Assembly (NCBI GenBank): GCA_018817425.1
Contig: JAHITX010000123.1
Location: 1-64,000 of the forward strand
Direction: 5' to 3'
Source: Pseudomonadota bacterium
Lineage (GTDB): Bacteria; Desulfobacterota; Desulfobacteria; Desulfobacterales; RPRI01
DNA: 64,000 bases
The notes under the pieces were generated by a model, which was given only the letters and a program-made list of their open reading frames with translations, was not told where the DNA came from and searched no databases. The stretch's first letter is position 1. Each line of letters starts with the position of its first letter. Below, piece after piece: positions 9,521 through 18,523 of the stretch. The translations under genes were made by a program, and so were the position numbers.

Positions 9521-9588
9521 TGGTATTTTTGATTTGCGATTGTTGATTTAAAAGCTGTTTCCCAATCGCAAATCCTAAATCACAAATC
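9521..9588. repeat. GATTTGCGATT-word repeat
   Basis: Short repeat containing GATTTGCGATTGTTGATTT and, inverted, AATCGCAAATCCTAAATCAC. The two halves are partly complementary and could form a hairpin. It supplies the CAC GAT TTG TGA end of the four-helix-bundle gene and spaces it from the next kinase start. Confidence 0.65.
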
Positions 9589-9945
9589 GTGTTGCTTTCG
9601 ATTCTGTGAGGTCTTTCTAGTTGCAACAAATATTGATGTCAATTCATGTCCCTCTTTGAAAAGAGGCAAAACCTTTTCCTTTGTCATCAATTTTTCATCC
9701 ATTATAAACTCGAGCCAGAATTCGGATTCATCTGACTCTTCTATCACGATGCTTATCTTGGCAATGAATGCTGCCTTAGACTGTGAGTGTAGTGTCGCCC
9801 GGTAGTTTGCCGCAACGGAAGTGGAACACCGCGTCAACTGACGCTCTAAATGTCTTCCGAGCGTCGTTTTTGGCAAGGCAACAGCAAGCTTCACACAACG
9901 ATGAGCAAACTCTTTTGTTCTCTTTTTCAACTCTTCGGAATCCAA
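9580..9945 (-). CDS. Four-helix-bundle protein (S23/IVP-like), intact
   Basis: A 121-residue protein of the small four-helix-bundle family related to proteins of 23S rRNA intervening sequences and to Avd accessory proteins of diversity-generating retroelements. Characteristic segments are RTKEFAHRCVKLAVALP, RCSTSVAANYRATLHSQSKA, FIAKISIVIEESDESEFWLE and LTSIFVATRKTS. A TTG start at 9945 is preferred because AAGGAGG sits at ideal spacing; an upstream in-frame ATG at 9999 would extend it into repeat DNA. It is the only intact copy of three in this 10-kb array, and is flanked on both sides by repeats. There is no 23S rRNA or reverse transcriptase nearby. Function unknown. Confidence 0.85.
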   Translation of the reverse strand: MDSEELKKRTKEFAHRCVKLAVALPKTTLGRHLERQLTRCSTSVAANYRATLHSQSKAAFIAKISIVIEESDESEFWLEFIMDEKLMTKEKVLPLFKEGHELTSIFVATRKTSQNRKQHDL

Positions 9946-9994
9946 ACAACCCTCCTTATAGATTGATGCTTTTCGATTTATGGATTTCACAAGC

Positions 9995-10112
9995 AACAAT
10001 CACAAATCGCCAATCACATATCAACAATCACATATCGCCAATCACAAATCAACAATCACAAATCAACAATCACAAATCGCCAATCACAAATCGCCAATCA
10101 CAAATATCTCCT
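9995..10112. repeat. AATCACAAATCGCC-word tandem repeat
   Basis: About 118 bp of alternating AATCACAAATCGCC and AATCACAAATCAACA words. On the minus strand the repeat reads GATTTGTGATTGGCGATTTG. It begins inside the last codons of the receiver gene to its right (TATTTGTGA gives the stop) and runs to just upstream of the four-helix-bundle start. The words lack the fixed-length unique spacers of a CRISPR array. Confidence 0.85.
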
Positions 10113-10460
10113 GATTTCTTCTGCAAAAGTCTCAGGATCAATCGGTTTTTCGATGTAACCTGCGGCACCGGCCGCCAGGATCTGTTCCCGATCCCCAACC
10201 ATGGCATAAGAAGTAACCGCAATAATGGGCACGTTCTCCAGTTCTTTGTGTTTCTTGAGTTCAGTGGCGACAGCATATCCGTCCATTTCAGGAAGCTGAA
10301 TATCCAGCAATATTGCTTTGGGCTTGTGTTGCAGAGCCTTGTCAATACCCTTCCGGCCGTTTTCAGCACCAATTACCGTAAAACCGTTTTTTTCAAGCAG
10401 AAAACGCATCATGTAAAAATTCTGCTGATTGTCTTCAATAATCAACAAAGTATTGCTCAT
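10098..10460 (-). CDS. Single-domain response regulator (CheY-like)
   Basis: A 120-residue stand-alone receiver: LLIIEDNQQN acidic pocket, phospho-acceptor in AILLDIQLPEMDG, TSYAM switch and IEKPIDPETF at the C-terminal Lys. The start at 10460 is chosen because it overlaps the upstream kinase stop as ATGA, with GGAGG upstream; longer in-frame starts would lie inside the kinase. The overlap implies translational coupling, so the adjacent BvgS-like kinase is its likely phosphodonor. The stop codon falls at the boundary with the short-word repeat. Confidence 0.9.
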   Translation of the reverse strand: MSNTLLIIEDNQQNFYMMRFLLEKNGFTVIGAENGRKGIDKALQHKPKAILLDIQLPEMDGYAVATELKKHKELENVPIIAVTSYAMVGDREQILAAGAAGYIEKPIDPETFAEEIRRYL

Positions 10461-12556
10461 GGTAAACCTCCAGCCTGTTCCGGAAATCGTATGGTGAAAA
10501 TGCTGCCCTTGCCCCATTGGCTCCGGACATCTATAGTTCCACCCATCATATCCAGCAGTTTCTTGCATATGGAAAGCCCCAGACCTGTACCCTCGTGTTT
10601 GCGTGTAAGCCCGGTATCGATCTGGTGGAAAGGTTGAAAAAGGCCGGAGAGTTCTTCAGGCCGCATGCCGATGCCGGTATCTGAAACAGACAGAAGATAT
10701 TTATCATTTTCAATGCGGCATGAAATACTGACATATCCTTTTTCTGTAAATTTTACTGCATTGTTTAGCAGATTAAGTATTATCTGTTCCAGACGACGCT
10801 GATCCGTTGTTGCGGTTTTGATATCATCTGCAATGTCAACCCTTAGATCAAGCCCCTTCTTTTCGGCCATAGGCAAAACCAATTTGACCATTTTTTCAAT
10901 GGTCGGCTTCAATTCAAAGGATGCAACGGAAAGCTCCAATTGACCTGCCTCGATTTTAGAAATGTCAAGCACATCGTTGATCAAAGACAGAAGATGGCGG
11001 GAACTGCTTTGCACCATTTTCAATTGCTTATACTGCTCTTCGTTGATAGGCCCTGCCAGTTCCTGGAGCATAATACCGGTAAATCCGATGATGGAATTAA
11101 GCGGCGTACGCAATTCATGGGACATGGTAGCCAGAAAGGCGGATTTGATCCTATCGGAGGATTCCGCCCGTTCCTTGGCAATAAGCAACTCTGCGGTGCG
11201 ATCGGCCACACTTTGCTCGAGGACCTCAGCGTGCAGTCGCAATTCATCATTGAGCCTGTGAATTTGTTCCTCAGCTTGCTTTTGGTCGGTTATGTCGGAG
11301 CCAATGCTCAAAACCTCTTTTATCTGTCCCTGCTCATCGAACACCACTTTGTTTGTCCAGTCAATCCATACCCGTTCGCCATTGCGGCGCATGTTCTCAT
11401 TGATATTACGCTCAAATTTTTGCGGATCAGATAGAATCTCTTCCATCAGCGGGCGTAAATCTCTGCCCGTACTCTCATTTTCCGGTACTATGGTTCCTAT
11501 CACATGCCGGCCAAGAATCTCCGTTTCCTTATAGCCGAAAAATTTCAGGCCGAAATCATTTAAAAAAGAAATATGCCCATCGCACGACCAGCGCAGGATG
11601 ATACTGTTAGCCAGCATCACCAGTTCGCGATATTTTTGTTCATTTGCACGCAATTCCCGGGTACGGGCATTCACTTGATATTTCAAAACTATGCTTCCCG
11701 CCAGACTTATGAGCAGAACAATGGCCGCAACAAGACCAATGACTTTAACCCAATCCGGCAATTTTAACCGCACCTCTTCAGAAATCCATTGTTTAAGGGA
11801 CTGGTAGTATATCGACTGTGTGTCTTTTTTCAGATTTATGAGATGAACATCAATAGCGTTCAATATTTTTTGGTTAGTAGCTTTGGGTGCTGCAAAAAAG
11901 AGATTGGAGGGATAGAAAATAACCGCTGTATCTTCAAGACCATATTCCTTTGCATGCATAAGCCCATAGAAGCTATTAGATATGGCAGCATCAGCCTCAC
12001 CTTCGGCAACCTTCTTAAAAACGGTTTGGTAATCAGGCAGTGAAATTATAGTAGTATTTAACCCGAAACCGGAAGCAAGCTGATTAAACACATCCTGCTG
12101 AACCGAACGCTCCAAAACCGCAACCCGCTTACCGTTCAGATCCAGTATGGATCGGATCTTGCTGTCTTTGCGGGCATACACCTGAAACCATGAGGACAAA
12201 ACCGGAACCTTGTGAAAGGAAAAGATTCCTGCACGATCCGCCGTATAGGCAACATCAGGCATAAGATCGATTTCCCCCTTTTCCAGGCGTTTCAAACCCT
12301 CGCCCCAGGTACCGTGTACATAGCGGAGATGCCAACCTTCACTATTTGCAATATGCTCTATTATATCAATAAATATACCGGAAGGTTTGCCGGACTCTGA
12401 AATGAAAATTTTGGGCGCATTTTCATAGACCCCGACAGTCAGGACTTGATCATCTGCCACTGCAAGCGAATACCCAAAACATATAAAAAACAAAAATATG
12501 AACGCCACATACAACCCGAATTTGTGGGCAGCATATGCTATTTTAACTTTTTTCAT
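10457..12556 (-). CDS. Periplasmic-binding-domain sensor kinase (BvgS-like)
   Basis: A 699-residue membrane sensor. An N-terminal signal segment (FGLYVAFIFLFFICFGYSLA, ending near residue 35) precedes a family-3 solute-binding domain (about 38-260; GVYENAPKIFISESGKPSGI, then GKRVAVLERS and EGEADAAISNSF). One transmembrane helix near 272-292 leads to a PAS domain (about 310-430). HisKA follows (FLATMSHELRTPLNSIIGF), then HATPase with NLLNNAVKFT, DTGIGM and GTGLGLSICKKLLD. It lacks its own receiver and overlaps a CheY-like gene by four bases. The family-3 domain suggests sensing of an amino acid or similar small solute in the periplasm. Confidence 0.9.
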   Translation of the reverse strand: MKKVKIAYAAHKFGLYVAFIFLFFICFGYSLAVADDQVLTVGVYENAPKIFISESGKPSGIFIDIIEHIANSEGWHLRYVHGTWGEGLKRLEKGEIDLMPDVAYTADRAGIFSFHKVPVLSSWFQVYARKDSKIRSILDLNGKRVAVLERSVQQDVFNQLASGFGLNTTIISLPDYQTVFKKVAEGEADAAISNSFYGLMHAKEYGLEDTAVIFYPSNLFFAAPKATNQKILNAIDVHLINLKKDTQSIYYQSLKQWISEEVRLKLPDWVKVIGLVAAIVLLISLAGSIVLKYQVNARTRELRANEQKYRELVMLANSIILRWSCDGHISFLNDFGLKFFGYKETEILGRHVIGTIVPENESTGRDLRPLMEEILSDPQKFERNINENMRRNGERVWIDWTNKVVFDEQGQIKEVLSIGSDITDQKQAEEQIHRLNDELRLHAEVLEQSVADRTAELLIAKERAESSDRIKSAFLATMSHELRTPLNSIIGFTGIMLQELAGPINEEQYKQLKMVQSSSRHLLSLINDVLDISKIEAGQLELSVASFELKPTIEKMVKLVLPMAEKKGLDLRVDIADDIKTATTDQRRLEQIILNLLNNAVKFTEKGYVSISCRIENDKYLLSVSDTGIGMRPEELSGLFQPFHQIDTGLTRKHEGTGLGLSICKKLLDMMGGTIDVRSQWGKGSIFTIRFPEQAGGLP

Positions 12557-12566
12557 AGTTTCTTTC

Positions 12567-15500
12567 TCAAGTTTCTATTTTCTTCAATACTTCTCTCACT
12601 TTGCGTCCCAAAGACTCGGGTGAGAAGGGTTTAGCTATAAATATCTTTCCCGGATCAAGCACCCCATGATGTACAATAGCATTATCCGTGTAGCCGGACA
12701 TATAAAGTACTGACAATTCAGGTCTATATGATTTTAATTCTTCCTCCATGTCCCGGCTGTTTATTCCGGGCATGATAACGTCCGTTAATATAAGGTGAAT
12801 GGGGCCATGATAGTCTTCGGAAACTTTAATAGCTTCTTCCCCGTTTAAAGCTGTCAGAACTTTATAACCATATCCCTTGAGTACTTTTATTATAAAATTA
12901 ATCACCATCTCATCATCCTCCACAACAAGAATGGTTTCCGAACCGGTCAAGGAATCTGTTGCTTTAGCCTTGCGTTCCATTTCCGATACCGGTTTTTCAA
13001 CACGGGGCAAATAAATTTTGAATGCGGTTCCTTTTCCAGGCTCGCTGTAAAGCCAGATATTACCATTACTTTGCTTTATGATACCGTAAACGGTGGAAAG
13101 ACCGAGGCCCGTTCCCTTCCCTTTTCCCTTTGTTGTATAAAACGGTTCAAAAATATGGGCTTGATTTTCTTTTGGGATACCTACTCCCGTATCGCTTATA
13201 CTTAACATTATATAAGAGCCTGGTTTTACAGACACGTGAGCGTTTGCATATTCTTCGTCTATATTTATATTTCCTGTTTCTATTGTAATCTTTCCGCCCT
13301 CCGGCATGGCATCTCTGGCATTTACCACAAGATTCATTATAACCTGCTCAATCTGACTCTCATCAACCTCAATTTGTCCCAAATCCGGAGATAAAATTGT
13401 TTTCAGTTCAATGTTTTCTCCAATCATCCGGCAAAGCATCTTTTCCATATCCAACGCTATTTCATTGAGGTTTACTACCGCGGGTTGAAGAACCTGCTTC
13501 CGACTAAAAGCTAAAAGTTGCCGGGTCAGTGTAGCGGCACGTTCACCGGCAACCTTGATCTCTTCTATCTCTTCCCGCAATGGATCACCCTTTGGAAGAC
13601 CCATAAGAATCAACTCTGAATTTCCCATTATCGTTGTAAGAAGGTTATTAAAGTCATGTGCAATTCCCCCGGATAGAATGCCGATAGCCTCAAGCTTCTG
13701 AGACTGCCGCAACTGCTCTTCCAGATTCTTTCTTTCTGAAACATCCCTGGCAACACCCATCACCATTTTCCGGCCTTTTATTTCCAGAGGGAACGTCCTG
13801 AATTCAGCATAATTCTGCTTTCCGTCTTTTCGATTGGTAATAAATTCTTCCGGCCCGGCAGGAAGACCCTGGGCATTTTTATCTAAAAATTTTGCTGCTT
13901 TTTCGGCTGATTCCTGTGGAATCAGCGATAATTCCGCTAAAGACTTCCCTATGAGTTCTTCTTTGCTGTAACCTATCATCTTCTCTGCAGCCAAGTTGCA
14001 GTCAATAAACCTGCCTTCAAGATCATGCAGGTAAATAGCATCGGGTGCATATTCAAACAGAATCTTAAACCGCTCTTGGCTCTCTTTGAGTGCATCATCG
14101 GATTTCTTTCTTTCTGTAACATCTGTAATAAAACCCACATTGCAAGGGATTCCATCGATCGATGTAAGTGTTGTATTAAAATCTGCATAGATGATTGCCC
14201 CATCTTTTTTGATACATGGGATATTTTTTACCATCCCCCCACTCTTTCTCTCCAGCTCTGTAAATTCCGGAATAAAACTGTCAAAGTCATTTTGGGGGTG
14301 AATGTCCATAACATTCATTTTTTTTAATTCATCCTGCGTATATCCCAGCATCTTGCATATAGCCGGATTAGCATACTGGAATTCCCTGTTTTCCATATCA
14401 ATTATTAAAATACCTTCGGCTGCACCTTCAAACAGGGTTCTGTATCTTGCTTCAGAATAGCTTAACTCTTTGACTATTTCCCTTTGTTTTTCTTCCTGCT
14501 CAATATTGTAAAGACCGAAGGCAATGTCATCTGCAACCTCGTGAAATAAGGCCTGTTCTTCCTGATCCAGGGAAAAGGATTGAGGCACTAAATCTGTAAG
14601 AATCCCATAGACTTTTCCGCCGTACTCAAGTTTTACACAAAAAGATGCATTACCTGTATAAATGGGTAAAATGGGGCAATCCGAACATTCAATGGGCCTG
14701 TTTGTTGTGATCACAACTTCGCTTTGGGCCAGAGCTTTTCGTATGCATTGGGGAAATTGACTCCTTTTAAGAAAATTTTTCAATTGCCCGAATTTTTCCC
14801 CGAGGCCTGACTCTGCAATATGTATGGGTTTTCCGGATGAGTCCAAAAGTAAGATCCATGCGCTTGCGAAGCCACGGGTTGCAACAAGATTCTCACATGC
14901 ACCTTTTACCAGAAGGTCACGATCTTTCTCCTTGGTTATGAGCTGGTTGACTTTTCTAATCGCTTTGATTATAGCGTTTAAATGATTTGCCCGCTCTTCA
15001 GCCTGTTTTTTTCCCGTAATATCCATTGAAAGCATAAAGATTCCTTCTGGAACAGGCTGGATGCTCATATAAAACCATGCCTTATCACCATCAGGATAAG
15101 TAAATTCATTTTCCATGGAAACAGAACTGCCGGCATCCATACATTTTTTCATAACAGCAAACGCCTTAGTATCTTTGATACCGGGAAACACATCCATTAT
15201 TGTATGACCAAGCAATTCATCTTTAGTGCGGCGGCATTGTCTGACAGTTTCTTCGTTTACATAAAGATAGCGCCAGTCAAAACCTACAATCTCGCAACCT
15301 TCCATCATACTATCAAGTACGCTGCGATAGCGATCTTCACTTGCCCGCAAAGCCTCTGCTGCTTCATATTTCTCCTGATAGAACCTGGACTGCCTGCGAC
15401 GCCAGATCAGACCTATTCCAATACCGGTTCCGGCAAGCAAAGAACCGATAAGGATAATTATTACCCATAATTGTTCTTTTAGTGGCGCATATATTTCAGT

Positions 15501-16394
15501 TTTATCCATTTTTGAGACAATAAACCAGGGGGAATCGGGTATAGACCGCACAAAAGCAACCACCGGTACTCCGCGGTAGTCTATTCCTTCAACTATTCCT
15601 TCAATTCCCAAAGCTGCTTTAGAAGCAGGCAAATCACTTTTTGGGTTTATGGGAATTCTCAGGTTAAGACTTGTTTTTTTTTGGAATCTTAGCTCGTTTA
15701 AGAATAGCACATCACCTGCATCTCTCCTGATTAAAAGAGTTTCAGCAGTTAGACTGTATACTGGCCATGATTGAATTAAAGGATAAAGATATGTATCAGG
15801 ATTTATTCGAAAGACAAGAACGCCCAAAGGAAGATTACCATTTTCTTCATATAAGATAGGAACAAGGATCGATTGGTAAATAGGACTCCCTGGCGAATCC
15901 CGATGGAAACCAAGAAAAGTCACTTTACCTGAGTCAAGTACTGCAGTAATATCCCGCAGAAGATGGGGAGAAATCGGTTCTATTGATTCCGGATCAGACG
16001 CACGCACTATACCACTGACATCTGTTAAAAATACCCGGTTATACTGATAGGAAGTCCGAATCTTGCTAAGCCATGTCTTCAGTCTCTTTTTTGCATCAGT
16101 GTCAAGGGGTTTTTCAAGATATTTACTTACCAGAGAGGCAAAATTGTCATTTTTATAATATACAGAGGCATCTCCCAGACGTTCCTTTCTCCAATTCACA
16201 ATTTCCGACACTTTCAAATCCGCAATAGAAGAAAGCTGGCTTTCCACACCGGCCCGGAAATTTTTCTCCTGATTGCTATAGTAAAAATATCCTGCTGCGA
16301 TAATGCCTATTGTAAGAATTATATAAAGTAAGATAGGAATATATGAATAATATTTCCCAGTGCGATCCATAGTTTTTGATGTGTCAACTATCAT
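12567..16394 (-). CDS. Membrane hybrid kinase Cache-PAS-GAF-PAS2-HisKA-REC
   Basis: A 1275-residue hybrid kinase. A transmembrane helix (about 20-38), a large extracytoplasmic Cache-like sensor (about 45-305) and a second helix (WVIIILIGSLLAGTGIGIGL) are followed by PAS, a GAF domain with DSSGKPIHIAESGLG, two more PAS domains, HisKA (GGIAHDFNNLLTTIMGNSE), HATPase and a C-terminal receiver (ILTDVIMPGINSRDME). From the HisKA onward it is a close paralogue of the 691-residue kinase at 7428-9503, while the sensory parts are unrelated, so the transmitter-receiver module was duplicated. Its stop lies ten bases from the next gene's start, suggesting one transcript with the BvgS-like kinase and its receiver. 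Confidence 0.9.
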   Translation of the reverse strand: MIVDTSKTMDRTGKYYSYIPILLYIILTIGIIAAGYFYYSNQEKNFRAGVESQLSSIADLKVSEIVNWRKERLGDASVYYKNDNFASLVSKYLEKPLDTDAKKRLKTWLSKIRTSYQYNRVFLTDVSGIVRASDPESIEPISPHLLRDITAVLDSGKVTFLGFHRDSPGSPIYQSILVPILYEENGNLPLGVLVFRINPDTYLYPLIQSWPVYSLTAETLLIRRDAGDVLFLNELRFQKKTSLNLRIPINPKSDLPASKAALGIEGIVEGIDYRGVPVVAFVRSIPDSPWFIVSKMDKTEIYAPLKEQLWVIIILIGSLLAGTGIGIGLIWRRRQSRFYQEKYEAAEALRASEDRYRSVLDSMMEGCEIVGFDWRYLYVNEETVRQCRRTKDELLGHTIMDVFPGIKDTKAFAVMKKCMDAGSSVSMENEFTYPDGDKAWFYMSIQPVPEGIFMLSMDITGKKQAEERANHLNAIIKAIRKVNQLITKEKDRDLLVKGACENLVATRGFASAWILLLDSSGKPIHIAESGLGEKFGQLKNFLKRSQFPQCIRKALAQSEVVITTNRPIECSDCPILPIYTGNASFCVKLEYGGKVYGILTDLVPQSFSLDQEEQALFHEVADDIAFGLYNIEQEEKQREIVKELSYSEARYRTLFEGAAEGILIIDMENREFQYANPAICKMLGYTQDELKKMNVMDIHPQNDFDSFIPEFTELERKSGGMVKNIPCIKKDGAIIYADFNTTLTSIDGIPCNVGFITDVTERKKSDDALKESQERFKILFEYAPDAIYLHDLEGRFIDCNLAAEKMIGYSKEELIGKSLAELSLIPQESAEKAAKFLDKNAQGLPAGPEEFITNRKDGKQNYAEFRTFPLEIKGRKMVMGVARDVSERKNLEEQLRQSQKLEAIGILSGGIAHDFNNLLTTIMGNSELILMGLPKGDPLREEIEEIKVAGERAATLTRQLLAFSRKQVLQPAVVNLNEIALDMEKMLCRMIGENIELKTILSPDLGQIEVDESQIEQVIMNLVVNARDAMPEGGKITIETGNINIDEEYANAHVSVKPGSYIMLSISDTGVGIPKENQAHIFEPFYTTKGKGKGTGLGLSTVYGIIKQSNGNIWLYSEPGKGTAFKIYLPRVEKPVSEMERKAKATDSLTGSETILVVEDDEMVINFIIKVLKGYGYKVLTALNGEEAIKVSEDYHGPIHLILTDVIMPGINSRDMEEELKSYRPELSVLYMSGYTDNAIVHHGVLDPGKIFIAKPFSPESLGRKVREVLKKIET

Positions 16395-16731
16395 TGTGCT
16401 TTCCCCCGTTAGCCATACGAAATAGCTTTTTGATCGCTTGAATTAAAGAAAAAGAGCATAATATAGTTAAGTATTCTCCTTAGTAATTAACTATTTGTCA
16501 AGAATAATTGTGGTTTTATGCAATAATTATTTATATTTAAAGCCATTGGAATACGGTTGCCTGATAGTTAGTTAATTGAAGATGCTTAGGCTCTATGAAT
16601 TGAATAAAAGAGTGGACCGATAAGTGTCCTATCAAAAAAAATGTATGAGGAGATGTTTTAAGTCCTACTTAGAAAAACCCTGGTTTGATAAGCTTTTTAT
16701 CAGTATCAAGGTTTTGAAAAACAAAAGCTGT
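16395..16731. other. Intergenic region, no gene seen
   Basis: An AT-rich spacer of about 340 bp between the start of the large hybrid kinase and the hairpin behind the dual-receiver gene. No coding frame with family similarity was recognised. The right half contains GATAAGTGTCCTATCA and a weak inverted pair around TTTGATAAGC and TTATCAGTATCAA. It presumably holds the kinase promoter, which could not be assigned. Confidence 0.5.
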
Positions 16732-16770
16732 TTTTCAGAAGGCCCCTAAGCTAAAGGGGCCTTCTGAAAA
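16732..16770 (-). terminator. Strong hairpin after the dual-receiver gene
   Basis: The arms TTTTCAGAAGGCCCC and GGGGCCTTCTGAAAA are perfectly complementary over 15 bp around a nine-base loop. The hairpin starts four bases after the stop of the dual-receiver gene. No T-run follows immediately on the minus strand (AACAGCTTTTGTTTTTC is next), so it is an atypical intrinsic terminator or an mRNA-stabilising hairpin. Confidence 0.65.
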
Positions 16771-16773
16771 TAG

Positions 16774-18438
16774 TTATGCTGCGATACGTAACGCTTTTTC
16801 GGTTGCGGTTCTCAGTTCGGCAGGAGTAAATGGTTTGGCTATGTAATCTACAGCACCGAATCTGGCAGCTTCAACAGCAGTTTCTATGCTTGCATAACCT
16901 GTAACGATTATCACTCTTGCATCAGGCTGATTAGTTCTTACAGCCTTTAAAAGCTCAAGCCCTTCAACACCAGGTATTCTAAGATCAAGCAGAACCAGAC
17001 CGTAGTGACCTGAGCTGATTTTTTCAATAGCCTGATTCTTGTCCGAAGCCTGATCAATCTTATAACCTTTTTTGGCCAAAATCTTACGCATATTGTTATT
17101 TACAGCAACTTCATCGTCTATGATAAGAACGGTGTTTGACAAATCAGCATCTATTTGTTTGATACGATCTGCCTTTTCGCTTTTTTCAAGAAGAGCAGCA
17201 ACATTCTTTTTAAGTTGTTCATAAGGTATCATAGAAGTGCCATCCGGCTGGAGGTTCATGGCATATTCAACACCTGCAGCCTGGGCAACTTCTTCAAATT
17301 CAAACGGCATATCAATACCAATCAACTTTTTGATATCCTGCTTTGGTGCTACATCTCCCGAAACCTTTTTGGCTTTTTTCTTCTGCGGGCAAAGGTTTGA
17401 TTTTACTCCTGCCTTGCAGGTATTTCCCAGCTTTTTAAATATATCGCAAACCATCTCTCCAAGAAGGCAGTAATTCTCTACAGGTTGCTCCATTTTCACC
17501 TCAACTACAGGAGTGTCAGAACGCCCAAGGGTTTCGACATATTCTTTGCCGGTTGCCTTTTCTACTTCATTTCGGTCAAATGGCATGTCAACATCAATCA
17601 TCCCACCATTTTTTAGTTTGAGACCTGCTACTGTTTTCTTTAATGTTTCATACGGTACAAAAGAAAGCCCCTCATGATGAAGATTGGTTACATATTCAGG
17701 TCCGGTGACAGATATTACTTCATCATAATTAAAAGGCATATCAACTCCAATGAGTTGGGATGTATCTGTTTTCCTGGTTTTCCCGGATGATTGTTTTTTC
17801 TTTTTCTGTGGGCATGCACTTGTTTTTACACCTGCTTTACAGGTTGCTCCAAGCTTCTTGAAAATCTCGCACACCATGTCACCAGTCTTGCAATAATGCT
17901 CCAGCGTTTCAATAGGCTTAGCCTCAACAACAGGCATATCTGAAGGCCCAAGACTTTTCACATATTCTTCACCGGTATATTTGGCTACTTCCTCTGCTTC
18001 AAAGGGCATATCAAAATCAATTACATCTATGGTTTCAACTTCTTCAGCAGGTGCCTGAACCTTTGGCAGATCGCCTTTCAATGCATGGGAAACAGTGCTT
18101 CTCAGTTCATCAGGAGTAAAAGGTTTAGGCAGATAGTCAAGTGCGCCCAGCCGGATGGCTTTCATGGCCGTGTCGGTAGAAGCATAAGCTGTCATCATTA
18201 AAGACTTCATTTCCGGATAATCTTTTTTTACCTTTTTTAACAGCTCCAGTCCGTTCATTTCAGGCATTACAAGATCAGAAATAACAAGCGAATAGGACTC
18301 TTCAGACATTTTATCCAGGGCTTCTTTGGCACTAAGTGCACAAGACACATCATAATTATTTTTGGATAATATTTTTACTACATTCTGGCAAATGCCTTGT
18401 TCATCATCAACAACCATAATTCTTGGCATAGGTTCCAT
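16774..18438 (-). CDS. Dual-receiver protein with Cys-rich DMPF repeat domain
   Basis: A 554-residue protein with receivers at both ends: about 5-122 with Asp55 in VISDLVMPEMNG, and about 436-552 with Asp485 in VLLDLRIPGVEG. Between them lie four short modules, each opening with a D-M-P-F box (143, 233, 284, 377) followed by an EV...TGxEYVxxL pattern. Modules 1 and 3 continue with a cysteine section (Cys183/190/200/209 and Cys324/331/341/350: YC, MVC, TCKAGVK, CPQKKK). Modules 2 and 4 end with a PYExLKKxVAxL helix. I do not recognise this middle domain; four regularly spaced Cys per module suggest metal or redox chemistry. No DNA-binding output is present. A sigma-54-like promoter lies upstream. 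Confidence 0.85.
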   Translation of the reverse strand: MEPMPRIMVVDDEQGICQNVVKILSKNNYDVSCALSAKEALDKMSEESYSLVISDLVMPEMNGLELLKKVKKDYPEMKSLMMTAYASTDTAMKAIRLGALDYLPKPFTPDELRSTVSHALKGDLPKVQAPAEEVETIDVIDFDMPFEAEEVAKYTGEEYVKSLGPSDMPVVEAKPIETLEHYCKTGDMVCEIFKKLGATCKAGVKTSACPQKKKKQSSGKTRKTDTSQLIGVDMPFNYDEVISVTGPEYVTNLHHEGLSFVPYETLKKTVAGLKLKNGGMIDVDMPFDRNEVEKATGKEYVETLGRSDTPVVEVKMEQPVENYCLLGEMVCDIFKKLGNTCKAGVKSNLCPQKKKAKKVSGDVAPKQDIKKLIGIDMPFEFEEVAQAAGVEYAMNLQPDGTSMIPYEQLKKNVAALLEKSEKADRIKQIDADLSNTVLIIDDEVAVNNNMRKILAKKGYKIDQASDKNQAIEKISSGHYGLVLLDLRIPGVEGLELLKAVRTNQPDARVIIVTGYASIETAVEAARFGAVDYIAKPFTPAELRTATEKALRIAA

Positions 18439-18523
18439 ATCGCTCCTCCTTATCTTGTGGTGTGTTTTATATATAAATTGATATTAAATTTTAAAATTGA
18501 ATTAAATTTTTACTTTATTTTAA

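Noticed and set aside
9580-9945. Diversity-generating retroelement accessory (Avd) gene
   Set aside because: The protein fold family is related, but no reverse transcriptase, template repeat or variable repeat was seen nearby.
9995-10112. Possible CRISPR array
   Set aside because: Words of about 14 bases repeat directly against each other with no unique spacers of constant length.
9783-10637. Plus-strand open frame of 284 codons
   Set aside because: It runs antisense through the four-helix-bundle gene, the repeats and the receiver and kinase genes; the middle is repeat-encoded (ITNRQSQINN).
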